NCBI GenBank assembly: GCA_947462105.1
Contig: CANHNJ010000003.1
Location: 1 to 64,000 of the forward strand
Length of the DNA: 64,000 nucleotides
Direction: 5' to 3'
Origin: Alphaproteobacteria bacterium
Lineage (GTDB): Bacteria > Pseudomonadota > Alphaproteobacteria > Micropepsales > Micropepsaceae
Of the stretch, positions 44,634-53,546 are shown in pieces; the stretch's first letter is position 1; every line of letters begins with the position of its first letter. A model generated the notes under the pieces. That model ran no database searches, had not been told where the DNA came from, and saw nothing but the letters and a program-made list of their open reading frames with translations. Both the position numbers and the translations under genes were made by a program.

Positions 44634-46115
44634 TTACCAGATAACAGAAACGTACTTGGCCTCGCAGAACTCGATCAGGCCGTGATGCGAGCCTTCGCGG
44701 CCCAGGCCCGACGCCTTGACGCCGCCGAAGGGCGCCGCCGGGTCCGACATGATGCCACGATTGAGGCCGATCATGCCGGCTTCGATCTTCTCGCAGATCT
44801 GGAAGCCGCGCTTGAGGTCCTGAGTATAGACATACGCCGCCAGGCCATACTCGGTGTCGTTGGCCTTGCGGATGGCTTCGGCTTCGTCCTCGAAGGACTG
44901 CAGCGACACCACCGGTCCGAAGATTTCTTCCCGGATCATGTCGGCATTGTCCGGCACATCGGCCACCACGGTCGGCGGATAATAGGAACCCGGACGGTTG
45001 AGGCGCTGGCCACCCAGCAGCAGCTTGCCGCCCTTGGCGACGGCGTCATCGACCAGCTCGCCGATCTTGATGACAGCCTTTTCGTTGACCATCGGGCCCA
45101 GGGTCGATTCCGGATCGGTGGCTTCGCCCAGCTTGATCTCCGACATGCGCTTGACGATGCCGTCGGTGAAGCCCTTGTAGAGGTCCTTGTGGACATAGAA
45201 GCGGTTGGCGGCGGTGCAGGCCTCGCCGCTGTTGCGCATCTTGGCCAGCATGGCGCCGTCCAGCGCGGCATTGAGATCGGCGTCCTTGCAGACGATGAAA
45301 GGAGCATTGCCGCCCAGCTCCATCGCCGGTGACACCACCTCGTCGGCCGCTTCCTTCAGCAGCGCCGCGCCCACGCCCGTCGAGCCGGTGAAGGAAATCT
45401 TGCGCACGCGACGATCGTGCAGGATCTTCTTGGACAGGGCACTGGACTTGGACGTGGTCAGCACGTTCACCACGCCGGCCGGCACGCCGCAATCATGCAG
45501 GATCTGCGCGACGGCAAAGGCAGTCAGCGGCGTCTCGGTGGCGGGCTTGAGGATACAGGTGCAACCTGCGGCCAGCGCCGGGGCGATCTTGCGAGTGGCC
45601 ATCGCCGCCGGGTAATTCCACGGCGTGATCAGCAGCGCGATGCCAATAGGCTGGTACTGCACCATGATGCGCGCGCCGCTGGCCGGGGCCATGGCGACCT
45701 CACCCAACACATGGCAGGTCTCTTCCGCATACCAGCGGAAGAATTCGGCGGCATAGAGAACCTCGCTGCGCGAGTCCGGCAGCGCCTTGCCGTTCTCGAG
45801 GCTGATCAGATAGGTCAGCCATTCGATGTTCTCGATCATCTTCTCGTAGCACTTGCGCAGGATCTCGGCGCGCTGGCGCGGGCTCGTCGCGGCCCAGCCG
45901 GCGGCGGCCTTGTCGGCGGCATCCACCGCAGCCTGCGAATCCGTGTCATCGCAATCGGCGATGTCAGTGATCTTCTCGCCATTGGACGGATTGAAAACGT
46001 CGATGCGCTTCCTGGTATTGGACTCCACCCACTTGCCGCCGATCCACAGGTCGGTGGGAATCGGGAAGGGCTTGGGGCCGGTCTTGGGGTCGGGAATGGT
46101 AACGGTATGGGTCAT
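44634..46115 (-). CDS. NAD(P)-dependent aldehyde dehydrogenase, succinate-semialdehyde dehydrogenase type
   Basis: The 493-residue protein has all catalytic residues of the aldehyde dehydrogenase superfamily: Asn167 (TPWNYP), the NAD motif FTGSTGVG, Glu266 (MELGGNAP) and Cys300 ([12 protein letters not shown]). The [10 protein letters not shown] context and length match GabD-type succinate-semialdehyde dehydrogenases. It follows the alcohol dehydrogenase gene by about 20 bp, suggesting a hydroxy-acid to semialdehyde to diacid sequence. The precise aldehyde is unknown. Confidence 0.9.
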   Translation of the reverse strand: MTHTVTIPDPKTGPKPFPIPTDLWIGGKWVESNTRKRIDVFNPSNGEKITDIADCDDTDSQAAVDAADKAAAGWAATSPRQRAEILRKCYEKMIENIEWLTYLISLENGKALPDSRSEVLYAAEFFRWYAEETCHVLGEVAMAPASGARIMVQYQPIGIALLITPWNYPAAMATRKIAPALAAGCTCILKPATETPLTAFAVAQILHDCGVPAGVVNVLTTSKSSALSKKILHDRRVRKISFTGSTGVGAALLKEAADEVVSPAMELGGNAPFIVCKDADLNAALDGAMLAKMRNSGEACTAANRFYVHKDLYKGFTDGIVKRMSEIKLGEATDPESTLGPMVNEKAVIKIGELVDDAVAKGGKLLLGGQRLNRPGSYYPPTVVADVPDNADMIREEIFGPVVSLQSFEDEAEAIRKANDTEYGLAAYVYTQDLKRGFQICEKIEAGMIGLNRGIMSDPAAPFGGVKASGLGREGSHHGLIEFCEAKYVSVIW

Positions 46116-46136
46116 GGTTCTCTCTGAGGCTCTGTC

Positions 46137-47357
46137 TTAGGAAGCGATGGAGGCGCGGTCGCCGGAATAGGCCGCGCGGGTGATCGCCTTGAGGGCGTCC
46201 AGGTCGAGCTTGCGCGGGTTGTTGTTGACCAGGCGCGCCGCGCCGATGGCACTTTCGGCGGTCCAGTCCTGCTTGTCTTCCGGCAGGCCCAGATCCTTCA
46301 GGGTCACTGGAATACCGATATCCTTCAGCAGCGAGGCGACCTCGTCGATCAGCTTGCGCGAAAGCTCATCGTCCGTGCCGCTCAGACCGATGGCGCGGCC
46401 GATCTCGGCGAAAGCGGTTACGCAGGACGGGCGGTTGAACTCCATCACATAGGGCATCAGCAAGGCCACGCCCATGCCGTGCGGCGTGTGGGTCTCGTTG
46501 CCCACCGGGTACTGGATGGCGTGGGCAGCGGCGGTGCCCGCCGTGCCGAAGGCGCAACCGGCCGCCAGCGAGGCCAGCATCATTTCCTCGCGCGCCTGGA
46601 GATTCTTGCCGTCCTTCACCGCGGTGCGGAGCGAACGGAAAATGTTCTTCAGCGCCAGCAGGCCGAAAATGTCGCTGAGCGCGTTCTTGCCGACAAAGAC
46701 GTTCTTCACGGTCAGGTCTGGCGTCACCTCGCGACGGGCGGCGGTGAAGCTTTCGATGGCATGGGTCAGCGCGTCGGCGCCGCTCACGGCGGTGAGGCCC
46801 GGCGGGCAGGTCAGCGTCAACTCGGGATCGCACACGGCGACACGCGGGATCAGGTAGGGCGAGGAAATGCCCACCTTGGTGCCGCGCTCGGTGTCGGCGA
46901 TCACCGCCACGGGCGTCACTTCCGAACCGGTGCCCGAGGTGGTGGGCACCGCGATCACGGGCGCGACAGGACCGGGAATCTTGTTCTCGCCGTAATAGTC
47001 GCGAAGGCTACCGCCATGCTTGAGCAGCACCGCAACGCACTTGGCCATGTCCATGCAGGAACCGCCGCCGATGCCGAGCACGACATCAGGGTTCAAGTCC
47101 TTATATTCTTCGACACAGGCGGTGATGCCGGCCATGGGCAGGTCAGCCTCGGTGCGGTCATAGACCTTCACCGCCACGCCATTGGCCTCGATGTCGGCAA
47201 TGATGGCCTTGAACTGGGCGTCCTGCCCCATGCGGGCATCGGTGCAGACCAGCGCGCGCTTGCCGATCTGGGCCGTCATTATGCCGATGCCGGCGCGCTG
47301 ACCGGAGCCGAACACGACCGAAGCCGGCAGGCGCAGCGCACCGAAAATATTTGTCAT
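46137..47357 (-). CDS. Iron-containing (group III) alcohol dehydrogenase
   Basis: The 406-residue protein has the family's VVFGSGQRAGIG start, the GGGSCMDMAK nucleotide loop and VPTTSGTGSEVTPVAVI. The metal-binding Asp and His residues are in ALTHAIESFTA and HAIQYPVGNETHTPHG. ATG 47357 (MTNIFGALRLP) overlaps the LDH2 stop and follows AAGGAAG. With the next gene it could oxidise a hydroxyacid such as 4-hydroxybutyrate to its semialdehyde, but substrate assignment is an inference. Confidence 0.92.
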   Translation of the reverse strand: MTNIFGALRLPASVVFGSGQRAGIGIMTAQIGKRALVCTDARMGQDAQFKAIIADIEANGVAVKVYDRTEADLPMAGITACVEEYKDLNPDVVLGIGGGSCMDMAKCVAVLLKHGGSLRDYYGENKIPGPVAPVIAVPTTSGTGSEVTPVAVIADTERGTKVGISSPYLIPRVAVCDPELTLTCPPGLTAVSGADALTHAIESFTAARREVTPDLTVKNVFVGKNALSDIFGLLALKNIFRSLRTAVKDGKNLQAREEMMLASLAAGCAFGTAGTAAAHAIQYPVGNETHTPHGMGVALLMPYVMEFNRPSCVTAFAEIGRAIGLSGTDDELSRKLIDEVASLLKDIGIPVTLKDLGLPEDKQDWTAESAIGAARLVNNNPRKLDLDALKAITRAAYSGDRASIAS

Positions 47358-48364
47358 GTCAGTTCTTCCTTTTGTGATTCGGCGTCCAGTCTGAGGAGGT
47401 CTTCCCAAAGACCCTCATCGAGGTAGACACCGTGCGCTTTTGCTTTGTCTCGGGCTGTGTGCGCACGGTCGCCTGGGATCAGGACCGGACGGTCCGCCGC
47501 CATTGGAGGCGAAGCCCGCACCTCAGTCAAATATTGCGTTACCAGCGCCTTGGCCGCATCGGCATGCGGCGGTGCGATAACGATGAAGAGATCGCCCTTG
47601 TTGCTGGGATGCTGGGAATCCAGGGTACCTTTCACGCCCGTGCCGATGGCCGATGCCGCCAGGGACGCGACGAGCACTTCGAAGGCCAGGCCCAGGGCAT
47701 AGCCCTTTGCACCGCCGAAAGGCGCGATGGCGCCATCCTTCGCGGCCGCCGCATCGGTGGTCGGATTGCCCGCTGCATCCAGCGCCCAGCCTTCGGGGAT
47801 CGGCGCGGCGCGATTGGCGTGGTCGTGAATCTTGCCCATCGAGACTAAGCTGGTCGCCATGTCCAGCACCAGCGGTTCCGGATCGGCGGGAACGCCGATG
47901 GCGATGGGATTGGTGCCAATCATGGCGCGCCGGCCACCATAAGGATGCACCAGCGCCTCGCTGATGGTCAGGGCGATAACGGTCAGGCCCTGACGGGCGA
48001 CATAATCCGCATAGAAGGCGATGGCGCCCAGATGATTGGCGTTGCGGATGGCGGCGATGGCGATGCCATTCTGGCGGGCGCGGGGAATGACGGCATCCAG
48101 CGCCGCCAGTGCCACCACGGGGCCAAGACCGCGCTGGCCGTCCACCGCCAGGAAGCCGGGGGCAGTCCAGTCCTGCATGCCGCTTTCACCAGCCTTGGCC
48201 AGGCCAGCCTGCAGCCGCTCCACGACACGGCGCAGGCGCAGGCGCAGCAGGCCATGACTGGCCGTGCCGCGCATCTGCGCCCCTATAAAGAGACGACCCT
48301 GCGTCTGGGCATGCGCCGGCGGCACGCCATGCCGGACCAGCACGCGCTCTACCAGTTCCGACAA
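47354..48364 (-). CDS. LDH2/MDH2-family oxidoreductase
   Basis: The family of NAD(P)-dependent malate, L-lactate, ureidoglycolate or 2,3-diketogulonate dehydrogenases is shown by LFIGAQMRGTASHGLLRL, the middle block IRNANHLGAIAFYADY (family HxG pattern), RRAMIGTNPIAIGVPAD, and GGAKGYALGLAFEVL. The start is TTG 48364. It is first in the operon with the alcohol and aldehyde dehydrogenase genes and diverges from the GntR regulator. It probably acts on a 2-hydroxy acid. Confidence 0.88.
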   Translation of the reverse strand: MSELVERVLVRHGVPPAHAQTQGRLFIGAQMRGTASHGLLRLRLRRVVERLQAGLAKAGESGMQDWTAPGFLAVDGQRGLGPVVALAALDAVIPRARQNGIAIAAIRNANHLGAIAFYADYVARQGLTVIALTISEALVHPYGGRRAMIGTNPIAIGVPADPEPLVLDMATSLVSMGKIHDHANRAAPIPEGWALDAAGNPTTDAAAAKDGAIAPFGGAKGYALGLAFEVLVASLAASAIGTGVKGTLDSQHPSNKGDLFIVIAPPHADAAKALVTQYLTEVRASPPMAADRPVLIPGDRAHTARDKAKAHGVYLDEGLWEDLLRLDAESQKEELT

Positions 48365-48379
48365 TTGTTCTCGGGCTAC

Positions 48380-48410
48380 TAGAATCTAAATCATATATTA
48401 TATTTGACGG
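48380..48410. promoter_or_regulatory. AT-rich near-palindromic region in the ldh2/gntR divergent promoter
   Basis: An AT-only stretch (aaatcatatattatattt, 48388-48405) with partial dyad symmetry lies between the divergent genes. It may hold the promoter -10 and a GntR operator. No motif was firmly matched. Confidence 0.25.
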
Positions 48411-48503
48411 CCGGGTTTATGACACCCCTCTGCACACAAATCAATCGCACCCGGCCAACCGGAAAAGCTTGACCAAAGGCCGCATGCAACCAATGGATCG
48501 TAC

Positions 48504-49226
48504 ATGGTTCCGCCCAAACCCGGCCCCGAGAAGCTAAAGCCGGCCCCAGAGCCGCCGATCGAGGCTATCGTCACCCCGATCCGCCGCCCGACAGGGCTGG
48601 TGGATGAAGTATACAATCGCGTGCGCGCCGACATCATGTCGCTGAAGATCGCACCCGATACCCGCATCACCATCGAAAGCCTGGCGCGCAACCTGGGCGT
48701 CTCGCAGACCCCAATCCGCGAAGCCCTGTCGATGCTGGAGGCCAAGGGCCTCGTCACCAAGCAGCACCTGATCGGCTATTGCACCGCGCCCATCCTCAAC
48801 CGTGCGCAGTTCGAGGATTTTCACGAGATCCGCCTGCTGATCGAGCCTTATGTGGCGCGCCAGGCCGCCATCAAGATGAGCGACCAGACCATCGCCGAGC
48901 TGGGTCAGCTGCTGGCCAGAATGCGGCCAAAAAATGACGCGGAGACCCGCTCCTCCTACGATCTCTTCGCCGATCAGGATACCGAATTCCACGAACGTAT
49001 CGCGCAGGCCACCGGCAATGCCCTGATCGCGGATTCCCTGGCCCGCATGCATATCCACCTGCACATTTTCCGGCTTTGCTACGCCAGCTCGATCACCAGC
49101 CACGCCCATGACGAGCATGAAATCCTTTTCCGGGCGATCGAGGCGCGCGATACCGATGCGGCCGAAGCGGCGATGCGGGCGCACATCCAGAAGTCGCATG
49201 CACGCTTCTCCCAGTTCGCAAAGTAA
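48504..49226 (+). CDS. GntR-family regulator, FCD (FadR) subfamily
   Basis: The N-terminal winged helix (GLVDEVYNRVRADIMSLKIA, LGVSQTPIREALSMLEAKGLV) and the FCD effector domain (FHEIRLLIEPYVARQAAI, DTEFHERIAQATGN, HDEHEILFRAIEARD) are clear. The FCD metal/ligand residues Asp, His and His are present. Such regulators sense small carboxylic acids. It is divergent from the ldh2 operon and upstream of a cupin gene, so it likely controls both. Confidence 0.92.
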   Translation: MVPPKPGPEKLKPAPEPPIEAIVTPIRRPTGLVDEVYNRVRADIMSLKIAPDTRITIESLARNLGVSQTPIREALSMLEAKGLVTKQHLIGYCTAPILNRAQFEDFHEIRLLIEPYVARQAAIKMSDQTIAELGQLLARMRPKNDAETRSSYDLFADQDTEFHERIAQATGNALIADSLARMHIHLHIFRLCYASSITSHAHDEHEILFRAIEARDTDAAEAAMRAHIQKSHARFSQFAK

Positions 49227-49343
49227 ACACGCTCGCGAACACCAATCCCGCCTTCCCCGGTTCGTGGATTTGCGTTAATAATTCTCCAGCGTTCACGCCC
49301 ATTGTGGGGACAAGGAAGAACGCACCCTGGAGGATAAGCCCAA

Positions 49344-49955
49344 ATGACGTCCAAGCTTCTGAAGGCGACGAGCGTTGCCGCATGCCTCGGCATCGCCGGC
49401 ATTTTCGCCACCGCCGCCGCCCAGTTTCATCCGCAGAACGGCAATGTCAGCAACCAGTATCCCGGCACCAAGGCCGACATCCCCGCTGCGGCGCACGCCA
49501 CGGCCAAGGACAAGGCCGGTTCGCCGCCCAGCGCCAAGCAGGTGCCGTTCGTTCTGCCCACGAACATCAAGTGGCGCCCGAACGGCCCGCCGGGCACCAA
49601 GGCGGGTGAAGCCGACATCTCCAATGTCTATGGCGACCCCAGCAAGCCCGGCCCGTATGCCGTGCTCTATCGCTGGCACCAGGGCGCCTTCTCGCGCCCC
49701 CATTTCCACGACAAGGTTCGCCACATCGTCGTGGTCCAGGGCACCTGGTGGGTGAGCTCCTCTTCCACCTATGACGAGAAGACCACCTTCCCGCTGGTCG
49801 CCGGCACCACCGCCACCGACGAGCTGAACGCGATCCATTGGGACGGCAGCCGCGCCGGCGATCCGCAGCCCGCCATCATCTACCTGTATGGCGAAGGCCC
49901 GGTCTCGACCGTGTTCGTCGACACGGCCGGCAAGCCGCTGCCTTTGAAGAAGTAG
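49344..49955 (+). CDS. Exported single-cupin protein
   Basis: The signal peptide (MTSKLLKATSVAACLGIAGI, cleavage near AAA-QF) is followed by a cupin domain with RPHFHDKVRHIVVVQGTWW and a later histidine (ELNAIHWDG). The normal glutamate of cupin motif 1 is replaced by His (PHFHDKVRH), so metal binding differs from the classical type. It may be a periplasmic binding or isomerase-like protein. It ends just before a strong terminator. Confidence 0.78.
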   Translation: MTSKLLKATSVAACLGIAGIFATAAAQFHPQNGNVSNQYPGTKADIPAAAHATAKDKAGSPPSAKQVPFVLPTNIKWRPNGPPGTKAGEADISNVYGDPSKPGPYAVLYRWHQGAFSRPHFHDKVRHIVVVQGTWWVSSSSTYDEKTTFPLVAGTTATDELNAIHWDGSRAGDPQPAIIYLYGEGPVSTVFVDTAGKPLPLKK

Positions 49956-49979
49956 TCTTCTTCATATCGGACGAAACAG

Positions 49980-50013
49980 CTTCGCCGCCGGGAAACCGGC
50001 GGCGAAGTTTTTT
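49980..50013. terminator. Rho-independent terminator with a GAAA loop
   Basis: A perfect 12-bp stem (49980-49991 with 49996-50007), GAAA tetraloop and six T residues follow the cupin gene by 25 bases. It separates it from the convergent DUF6894 gene. Confidence 0.92.
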
Positions 50014-50023
50014 GTGGCTGCGG

Positions 50024-50257
50024 CTACTGCAGCCGCTGGCCTTCCAGCGTCAAGGTGACCCGGTACACCGGCGTGCCGTAGCTGTCGCGGACGCGGGCCA
50101 TCAGGACGGAACGCGCCGTGAAGCGGGCTTCGTCGTCCGCGACCTGGGTCAGGACGCGCCGCGCTTCAATCTGCATCTGGGCCTCGCTGTCGAGTTCGCA
50201 GCCTTCCTCGTCCAGCGTCTCCAGACGGTCACTGCCGATATCGAAAAAGTACCGCAT
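50024..50257 (-). CDS. DUF6894-family small protein
   Basis: The 77-residue protein begins MRYFFDIGSDRLETLDEEG and continues with SEAQMQIEARRVLTQVADDEA and VRDSYGTPVYRVTLTLEG. This is the small two-layer pattern of DUF6894 proteins common in alphaproteobacteria, with no known function. ATG 50257 is used because a seven-residue upstream extension is not conserved. Confidence 0.72.
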   Translation of the reverse strand: MRYFFDIGSDRLETLDEEGCELDSEAQMQIEARRVLTQVADDEARFTARSVLMARVRDSYGTPVYRVTLTLEGQRLQ

Positions 50258-50390
50258 GGCACCACCTTTCGGCGGCACGTTAGCGATGCGCGGCTGAACG
50301 GCAGCGCAATGGCGGATTTATCTGCGGTTCATCGGGAGGTGCGGTGGCCTGCCGCGATCGGCCATACGCTGTCGCTAGGCCGATCTTGGC

Positions 50391-50424
50391 ATCTTCCATC
50401 GTTCGCGAAGCGACGATGGAAGAT
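50391..50424. repeat. Perfect 12-bp inverted repeat next to the tRNA 3' end
   Basis: The arms (50391-50402 with 50413-50424) are separated by 10 bases. The hairpin starts immediately after the encoded CCA of the tRNA when read in the minus direction. It may aid tRNA 3' maturation or termination. No T-run follows, so it is not a classic terminator. Confidence 0.6.
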
Positions 50425-50499
50425 TGGTGCTCCCAAGGGGAATTGAACCCCTGTTTCAGCCTTGAGAGGGCCGCGTCCTAACCGCTAGACGATGGGAAC
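50425..50499 (-). tRNA. tRNA-Glu (anticodon CTC)
   Basis: The minus strand folds into a 75-nt cloverleaf. The acceptor stem is GTTCCCA with TGGGAGC (one G-T wobble), followed by a D arm with TCTAGCGGTTAGGAC. The anticodon stem is CGGCC with GGCTG around loop CTCTCAA, giving CTC. The T arm is AGGGGTTCAATTCCCCT, and CCA is encoded. It reads GAG. Confidence 0.95.
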
Positions 50500-50632
50500 A
50501 TCGCGCAAGGCCGCGCTTATACCGAGCCCCCTTGCCGTCGGCAAGTTCCCCTATGCGCGCGCCAAAATGGCCTAACCGTCCTGACAGGCTGGAAAATCCA
50601 GGATTTTCAGACCTGAACAGCAGGCCACGCCG

Positions 50633-51037
50633 CTATGACGGCGACGTCGCCAGGTCGGCGCTGCGGAACATCCTGTCCGCATAGACGAAGGCGGTGAGCT
50701 CTGCATCCGCCGCGATAAGCCAGAAAAAACCTTCCTCGCCCGCACCCGCCAGATCGGCGGCGGAAGGCTGCGCCTTGCCGTTCGGATGCGAGTGATAGCA
50801 GCCGATCACTTCGCGCTGCGCCGCGCGCGCCAGCCGCAGCGCCGCGAACTGATCGGCGGGATCGATCTCGAAGAGGTCGTCCTGATCTGACAGGTTGCGC
50901 GCCGGATGCAGCGACAGTGCGATGGCGGCCCCTGTGTCGCGCCGTCCGATCACCAGGCCGCAACATTCGCCCGGATGCGCCACCCGCGCCTGTGCCAGAA
51001 TCTGTTCCCGCAACGTCTCGGGCAGTATCAGCTTCAT
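50633..51037 (-). CDS. JAMM/MPN-domain metallopeptidase
   Basis: The 134-residue protein has the glutamate in HPGECCGLVIG and the JAMM zinc signature CYHSHPNGKAQPSAAD (HxH, seven residues, then S and D). Such small bacterial JAMM proteins release peptides or ubiquitin-like sulfur carriers such as ThiS or MoaD in several groups. The substrate here is not indicated. It overlaps the next gene by four bases. Confidence 0.9.
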   Translation of the reverse strand: MKLILPETLREQILAQARVAHPGECCGLVIGRRDTGAAIALSLHPARNLSDQDDLFEIDPADQFAALRLARAAQREVIGCYHSHPNGKAQPSAADLAGAGEEGFFWLIAADAELTAFVYADRMFRSADLATSPS

Positions 51038-51390
51038 TTCGCGGGCGCGGTGCGCACCTGATGCGTCAGCGCCCCGGTGGCCATGTCCAGCACCTGCACT
51101 TCATCGCCGCCGGGCCCGGTGAGGTGCAGCACCAGCCTGCCACCTTCCGCCTGCGCCGAGACGATGCGGACGCCTGCCGCCAGGGTCAGGGTGGCAAGCG
51201 GCCCGGCCGTGGCGGCCACAGGCGCCGGCGTTGCCGCCTGCTTCGCTTCCATCATGACGCGGCCCTGGCGCATGAAGCCCCAGACCAGCCCCAGGAAAGC
51301 GAGCGCCAGCAGCAGCGACATGCTAATCACCAGAATCCAGGCGATCCGGCGACGGGCCGGATTTTCCTGCGGCTCTTCCTGGGACGGCAT
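51034..51390 (-). CDS. Small single-pass membrane protein with extracytoplasmic domain
   Basis: A short charged N-terminus (MPSQEEPQENPARRR) leads into one membrane helix (IAWILVISMSLLLALAFLGLVWG). A small extracytoplasmic domain with beta-like segments (VRIVSAQAEGGRLVLHLTG, DEVQVLDMATG) follows. No family was recognised with confidence. A GTG at 51411 could also start it. The ATG is arranged head-to-head with that of rluD, the two overlapping in CATG. It is coupled to the JAMM gene. Confidence 0.7.
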   Translation of the reverse strand: MPSQEEPQENPARRRIAWILVISMSLLLALAFLGLVWGFMRQGRVMMEAKQAATPAPVAATAGPLATLTLAAGVRIVSAQAEGGRLVLHLTGPGGDEVQVLDMATGALTHQVRTAPAK

Positions 51391-52414
51391 GTCTAGCTCT
51401 GATATTGGCACTGATCATAACTCCGACGGAACATTGCGCCGCGCAGTGGCAGAGGAAAGCCATGCCGGCTGGCGGCTGGACCGTTTCCTCGCCGCCGCCC
51501 TGCCCGAATTCAGCCGCGCCCGTCTCCAGCAATTGCTGGGCGAAGGCGCGGTGACGCTGAGCGGCCGGACAGTAGAAGACGCCAATCACCGGGTCAAAGC
51601 GGGCGACGCCTATGACGTGGATGTGCCGCCCGCGCGCCCGACGCGGCCACAGGGCCAGGACATTCCGCTGAGTGTCGTCCATGAGGACAAGGACCTGATC
51701 GTGCTCAACAAGCCCGCCGGGCTGGTGGTGCATCCGGCGGCTGGCAATCCCGACGGCACACTGGTCAATGCCCTGATCGCCCATTGTGGCGAGAGCCTGA
51801 TCGGCATCGGCGGCGAGGCGCGCCCCGGCATTGTCCACCGGCTCGACAAGGATACGTCGGGCCTGATGGTCGCCGCTAAGAATGAACGGGCGATGGCCAG
51901 CCTGGCCAAGCAGTTCGCCAACCACACCATCGAACGCGCCTATCATGCGCTGGTATGGGGCACGCCGCGCCCCGCATCCGGCACCATTGAAAGCCAGATC
52001 GGGCGCAGCCAGTTCGACCGCAAGCGCATGGCAGTGCTGCGCAGCGGCGGCAAGACGGCGCGCACCAATTACAAGGTGCTGGAAAGTTTCGGCCCGGCGG
52101 ATCGCCCCTTTGCCAGCCTGGTGGAATGCCGGCTGGAAACCGGCCGCACCCACCAGATCCGCGTTCACCTCACCCATTTGGGCCACCCCCTGATCGGTGA
52201 CCCGCAATATGGCCGCGCCCGCCAGACGCCCCGCGCCCGCACCCCCGCCGAGGAAGTGGCGTTTACAGCAGCAACCGGCTTTTCCCGCCAGGCGCTGCAT
52301 GCGCTTGTGCTAGGTTTCCAGCATCCCAGCCGCCACAAGACTATGCGTTTCGAGTCGCCCTGGCCCGCCGATTTCGCCGCCCTCGTGAACGCCCTTCGAG
52401 GTTTGAATATTTGA
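51389..52414 (+). CDS. rluD: 23S rRNA pseudouridine synthase RluD
   Basis: RluD forms pseudouridines in helix 69 of 23S rRNA. The N-terminal S4 domain (GWRLDRFLAAALPEFSRARLQ) and catalytic domain with the aspartate motif IVHRLDKDTSGLMVAAK, then LETGRTHQIRVHLTHLGHPLIGD, are diagnostic. It is 341 residues from ATG 51389; the first ~20 residues are not conserved and a later start is possible. Placement before rpoH is standard in alphaproteobacteria. Confidence 0.94.
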   Translation: MSSSDIGTDHNSDGTLRRAVAEESHAGWRLDRFLAAALPEFSRARLQQLLGEGAVTLSGRTVEDANHRVKAGDAYDVDVPPARPTRPQGQDIPLSVVHEDKDLIVLNKPAGLVVHPAAGNPDGTLVNALIAHCGESLIGIGGEARPGIVHRLDKDTSGLMVAAKNERAMASLAKQFANHTIERAYHALVWGTPRPASGTIESQIGRSQFDRKRMAVLRSGGKTARTNYKVLESFGPADRPFASLVECRLETGRTHQIRVHLTHLGHPLIGDPQYGRARQTPRARTPAEEVAFTAATGFSRQALHALVLGFQHPSRHKTMRFESPWPADFAALVNALRGLNI

Positions 52415-52520
52415 GCCGAAACACTGGCTTTCTTCCACCCGCGAGCGGAGCGACAGCGGGGGAAGATGTCGGCTAGCGGGCCTGCCCGCGTGGCCGACAG
52501 ATGGGGGCGCGAGAACGGGG

Positions 52521-52549
52521 CTTGAACGGGAACTGAACGATACATATTT
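52521..52549 (+). promoter_or_regulatory. Candidate sigma-32-type promoter upstream of rpoH
   Basis: CTTG at 52521-52524 and CATATTT at 52543-52549, 18 bases apart, fit the alphaproteobacterial heat-shock pattern CTTG-N17-18-CYTATNT with one mismatch. The site is 106 bp upstream of the rpoH start. This may reflect autoregulation. Confidence 0.35.
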
Positions 52550-52655
52550 CCACTCGTCACGGGCGGAAGGGGCAATTTCGGGCCGAAACGCAGGTTTCGG
52601 CGTTACAGTCCTTCCACCCACCAGCGCATATGAGCGCCGGAGCAAAGGGGACGTC

Positions 52656-53546
52656 ATGGCGAAGGGTTTACCGGTTCTGGCAGACGAAAGTGGCCTGTCG
52701 CGTTATCTGTCGGACATCCGCAAGTTTCCGCTGCTGTCGGCGCAGGACGAATACATGTTCGCCAAGCGCTGGCAGGAGCATGAAGACCCCGAAGCCGCGC
52801 GCCAGCTCGTCACCAGCCATCTGCGCCTGGTTGCCAAGATCGCGATGGGCTATCGCGGCTATGGCCTGCCGGTTTCCGAAATCGTCTCCGAAGGCAATGT
52901 CGGCCTGATGCAGGCGGTCAAGCGCTTCGAGCCCGACAAGGGATTCCGCCTCGCCACCTACGCGATGTGGTGGATCCGCGCCGCCATCCAGGAATATGTC
53001 CTGCGCTCCTGGAGCATGGTGAAGCTGGGCACGACGGCAGCGCAGAAGAAGCTGTTCTTCAATCTGCGCAAGGCGAAGAACCATATCGGCGCCATCGAGG
53101 ATGGCGATCTCACGCCGCAGCACACGACGCAGCTGGCGGACCGGCTGGGCGTTACCGAACGCGAAGTGACCGACATGAACCGCCGCCTGTCCGGGCCAGA
53201 CTCTTCGCTCAATGCGCCGCTGCGCAGCGAAGGCGAAAGCGAATGGCAGGACTGGCTGGCCGACGACACCATCGACCAGGAAACCCGCCTGGCCGAGCGT
53301 GAGGAAATGGGCGACCGCCACAACCTGCTGGAAAACGCCATGGTCGAACTGACCGAGCGCGAGCAGGACATCATTCGCGCCCGCCGCCTGCGCGAGGAGC
53401 CGGCGACGCTGGAAGACCTGTCGCAGAAATTCGGCATCAGCCGCGAGCGCGTGCGCCAGATCGAGGTGCGCGCCTTCGAGAAGCTGCAAAAGGCGATGAT
53501 GGCTGCGGCCAATAGCACGCCCAAGCAATTGAGCGCGCCGGTTTAG
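52656..53546 (+). CDS. rpoH: RNA polymerase heat-shock sigma factor RpoH (sigma-32)
   Basis: The 296-residue factor has sigma region 2 (VSEGNVGLMQAVKRFEPDKGFRLATYAMWWIRAAI), the RpoH box QKKLFFNLRKAK and region 4 (LTEREQDIIRARRL and LSQKFGISRERVRQIEVRAFEKL). RpoH activates chaperone and protease genes on heat stress. A 240-bp leader precedes it, longer than typical, leaving room for temperature-sensitive structure. Confidence 0.96.
   Translation: MAKGLPVLADESGLSRYLSDIRKFPLLSAQDEYMFAKRWQEHEDPEAARQLVTSHLRLVAKIAMGYRGYGLPVSEIVSEGNVGLMQAVKRFEPDKGFRLATYAMWWIRAAIQEYVLRSWSMVKLGTTAAQKKLFFNLRKAKNHIGAIEDGDLTPQHTTQLADRLGVTEREVTDMNRRLSGPDSSLNAPLRSEGESEWQDWLADDTIDQETRLAEREEMGDRHNLLENAMVELTEREQDIIRARRLREEPATLEDLSQKFGISRERVRQIEVRAFEKLQKAMMAAANSTPKQLSAPV

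Noticed and set aside
31225-50500. Genomic island inserted at tRNA-Glu
   Set aside because: The region is catabolic and borders a tRNA, but no integrase, tRNA-end duplication or direct repeat was seen, so island boundaries cannot be claimed.
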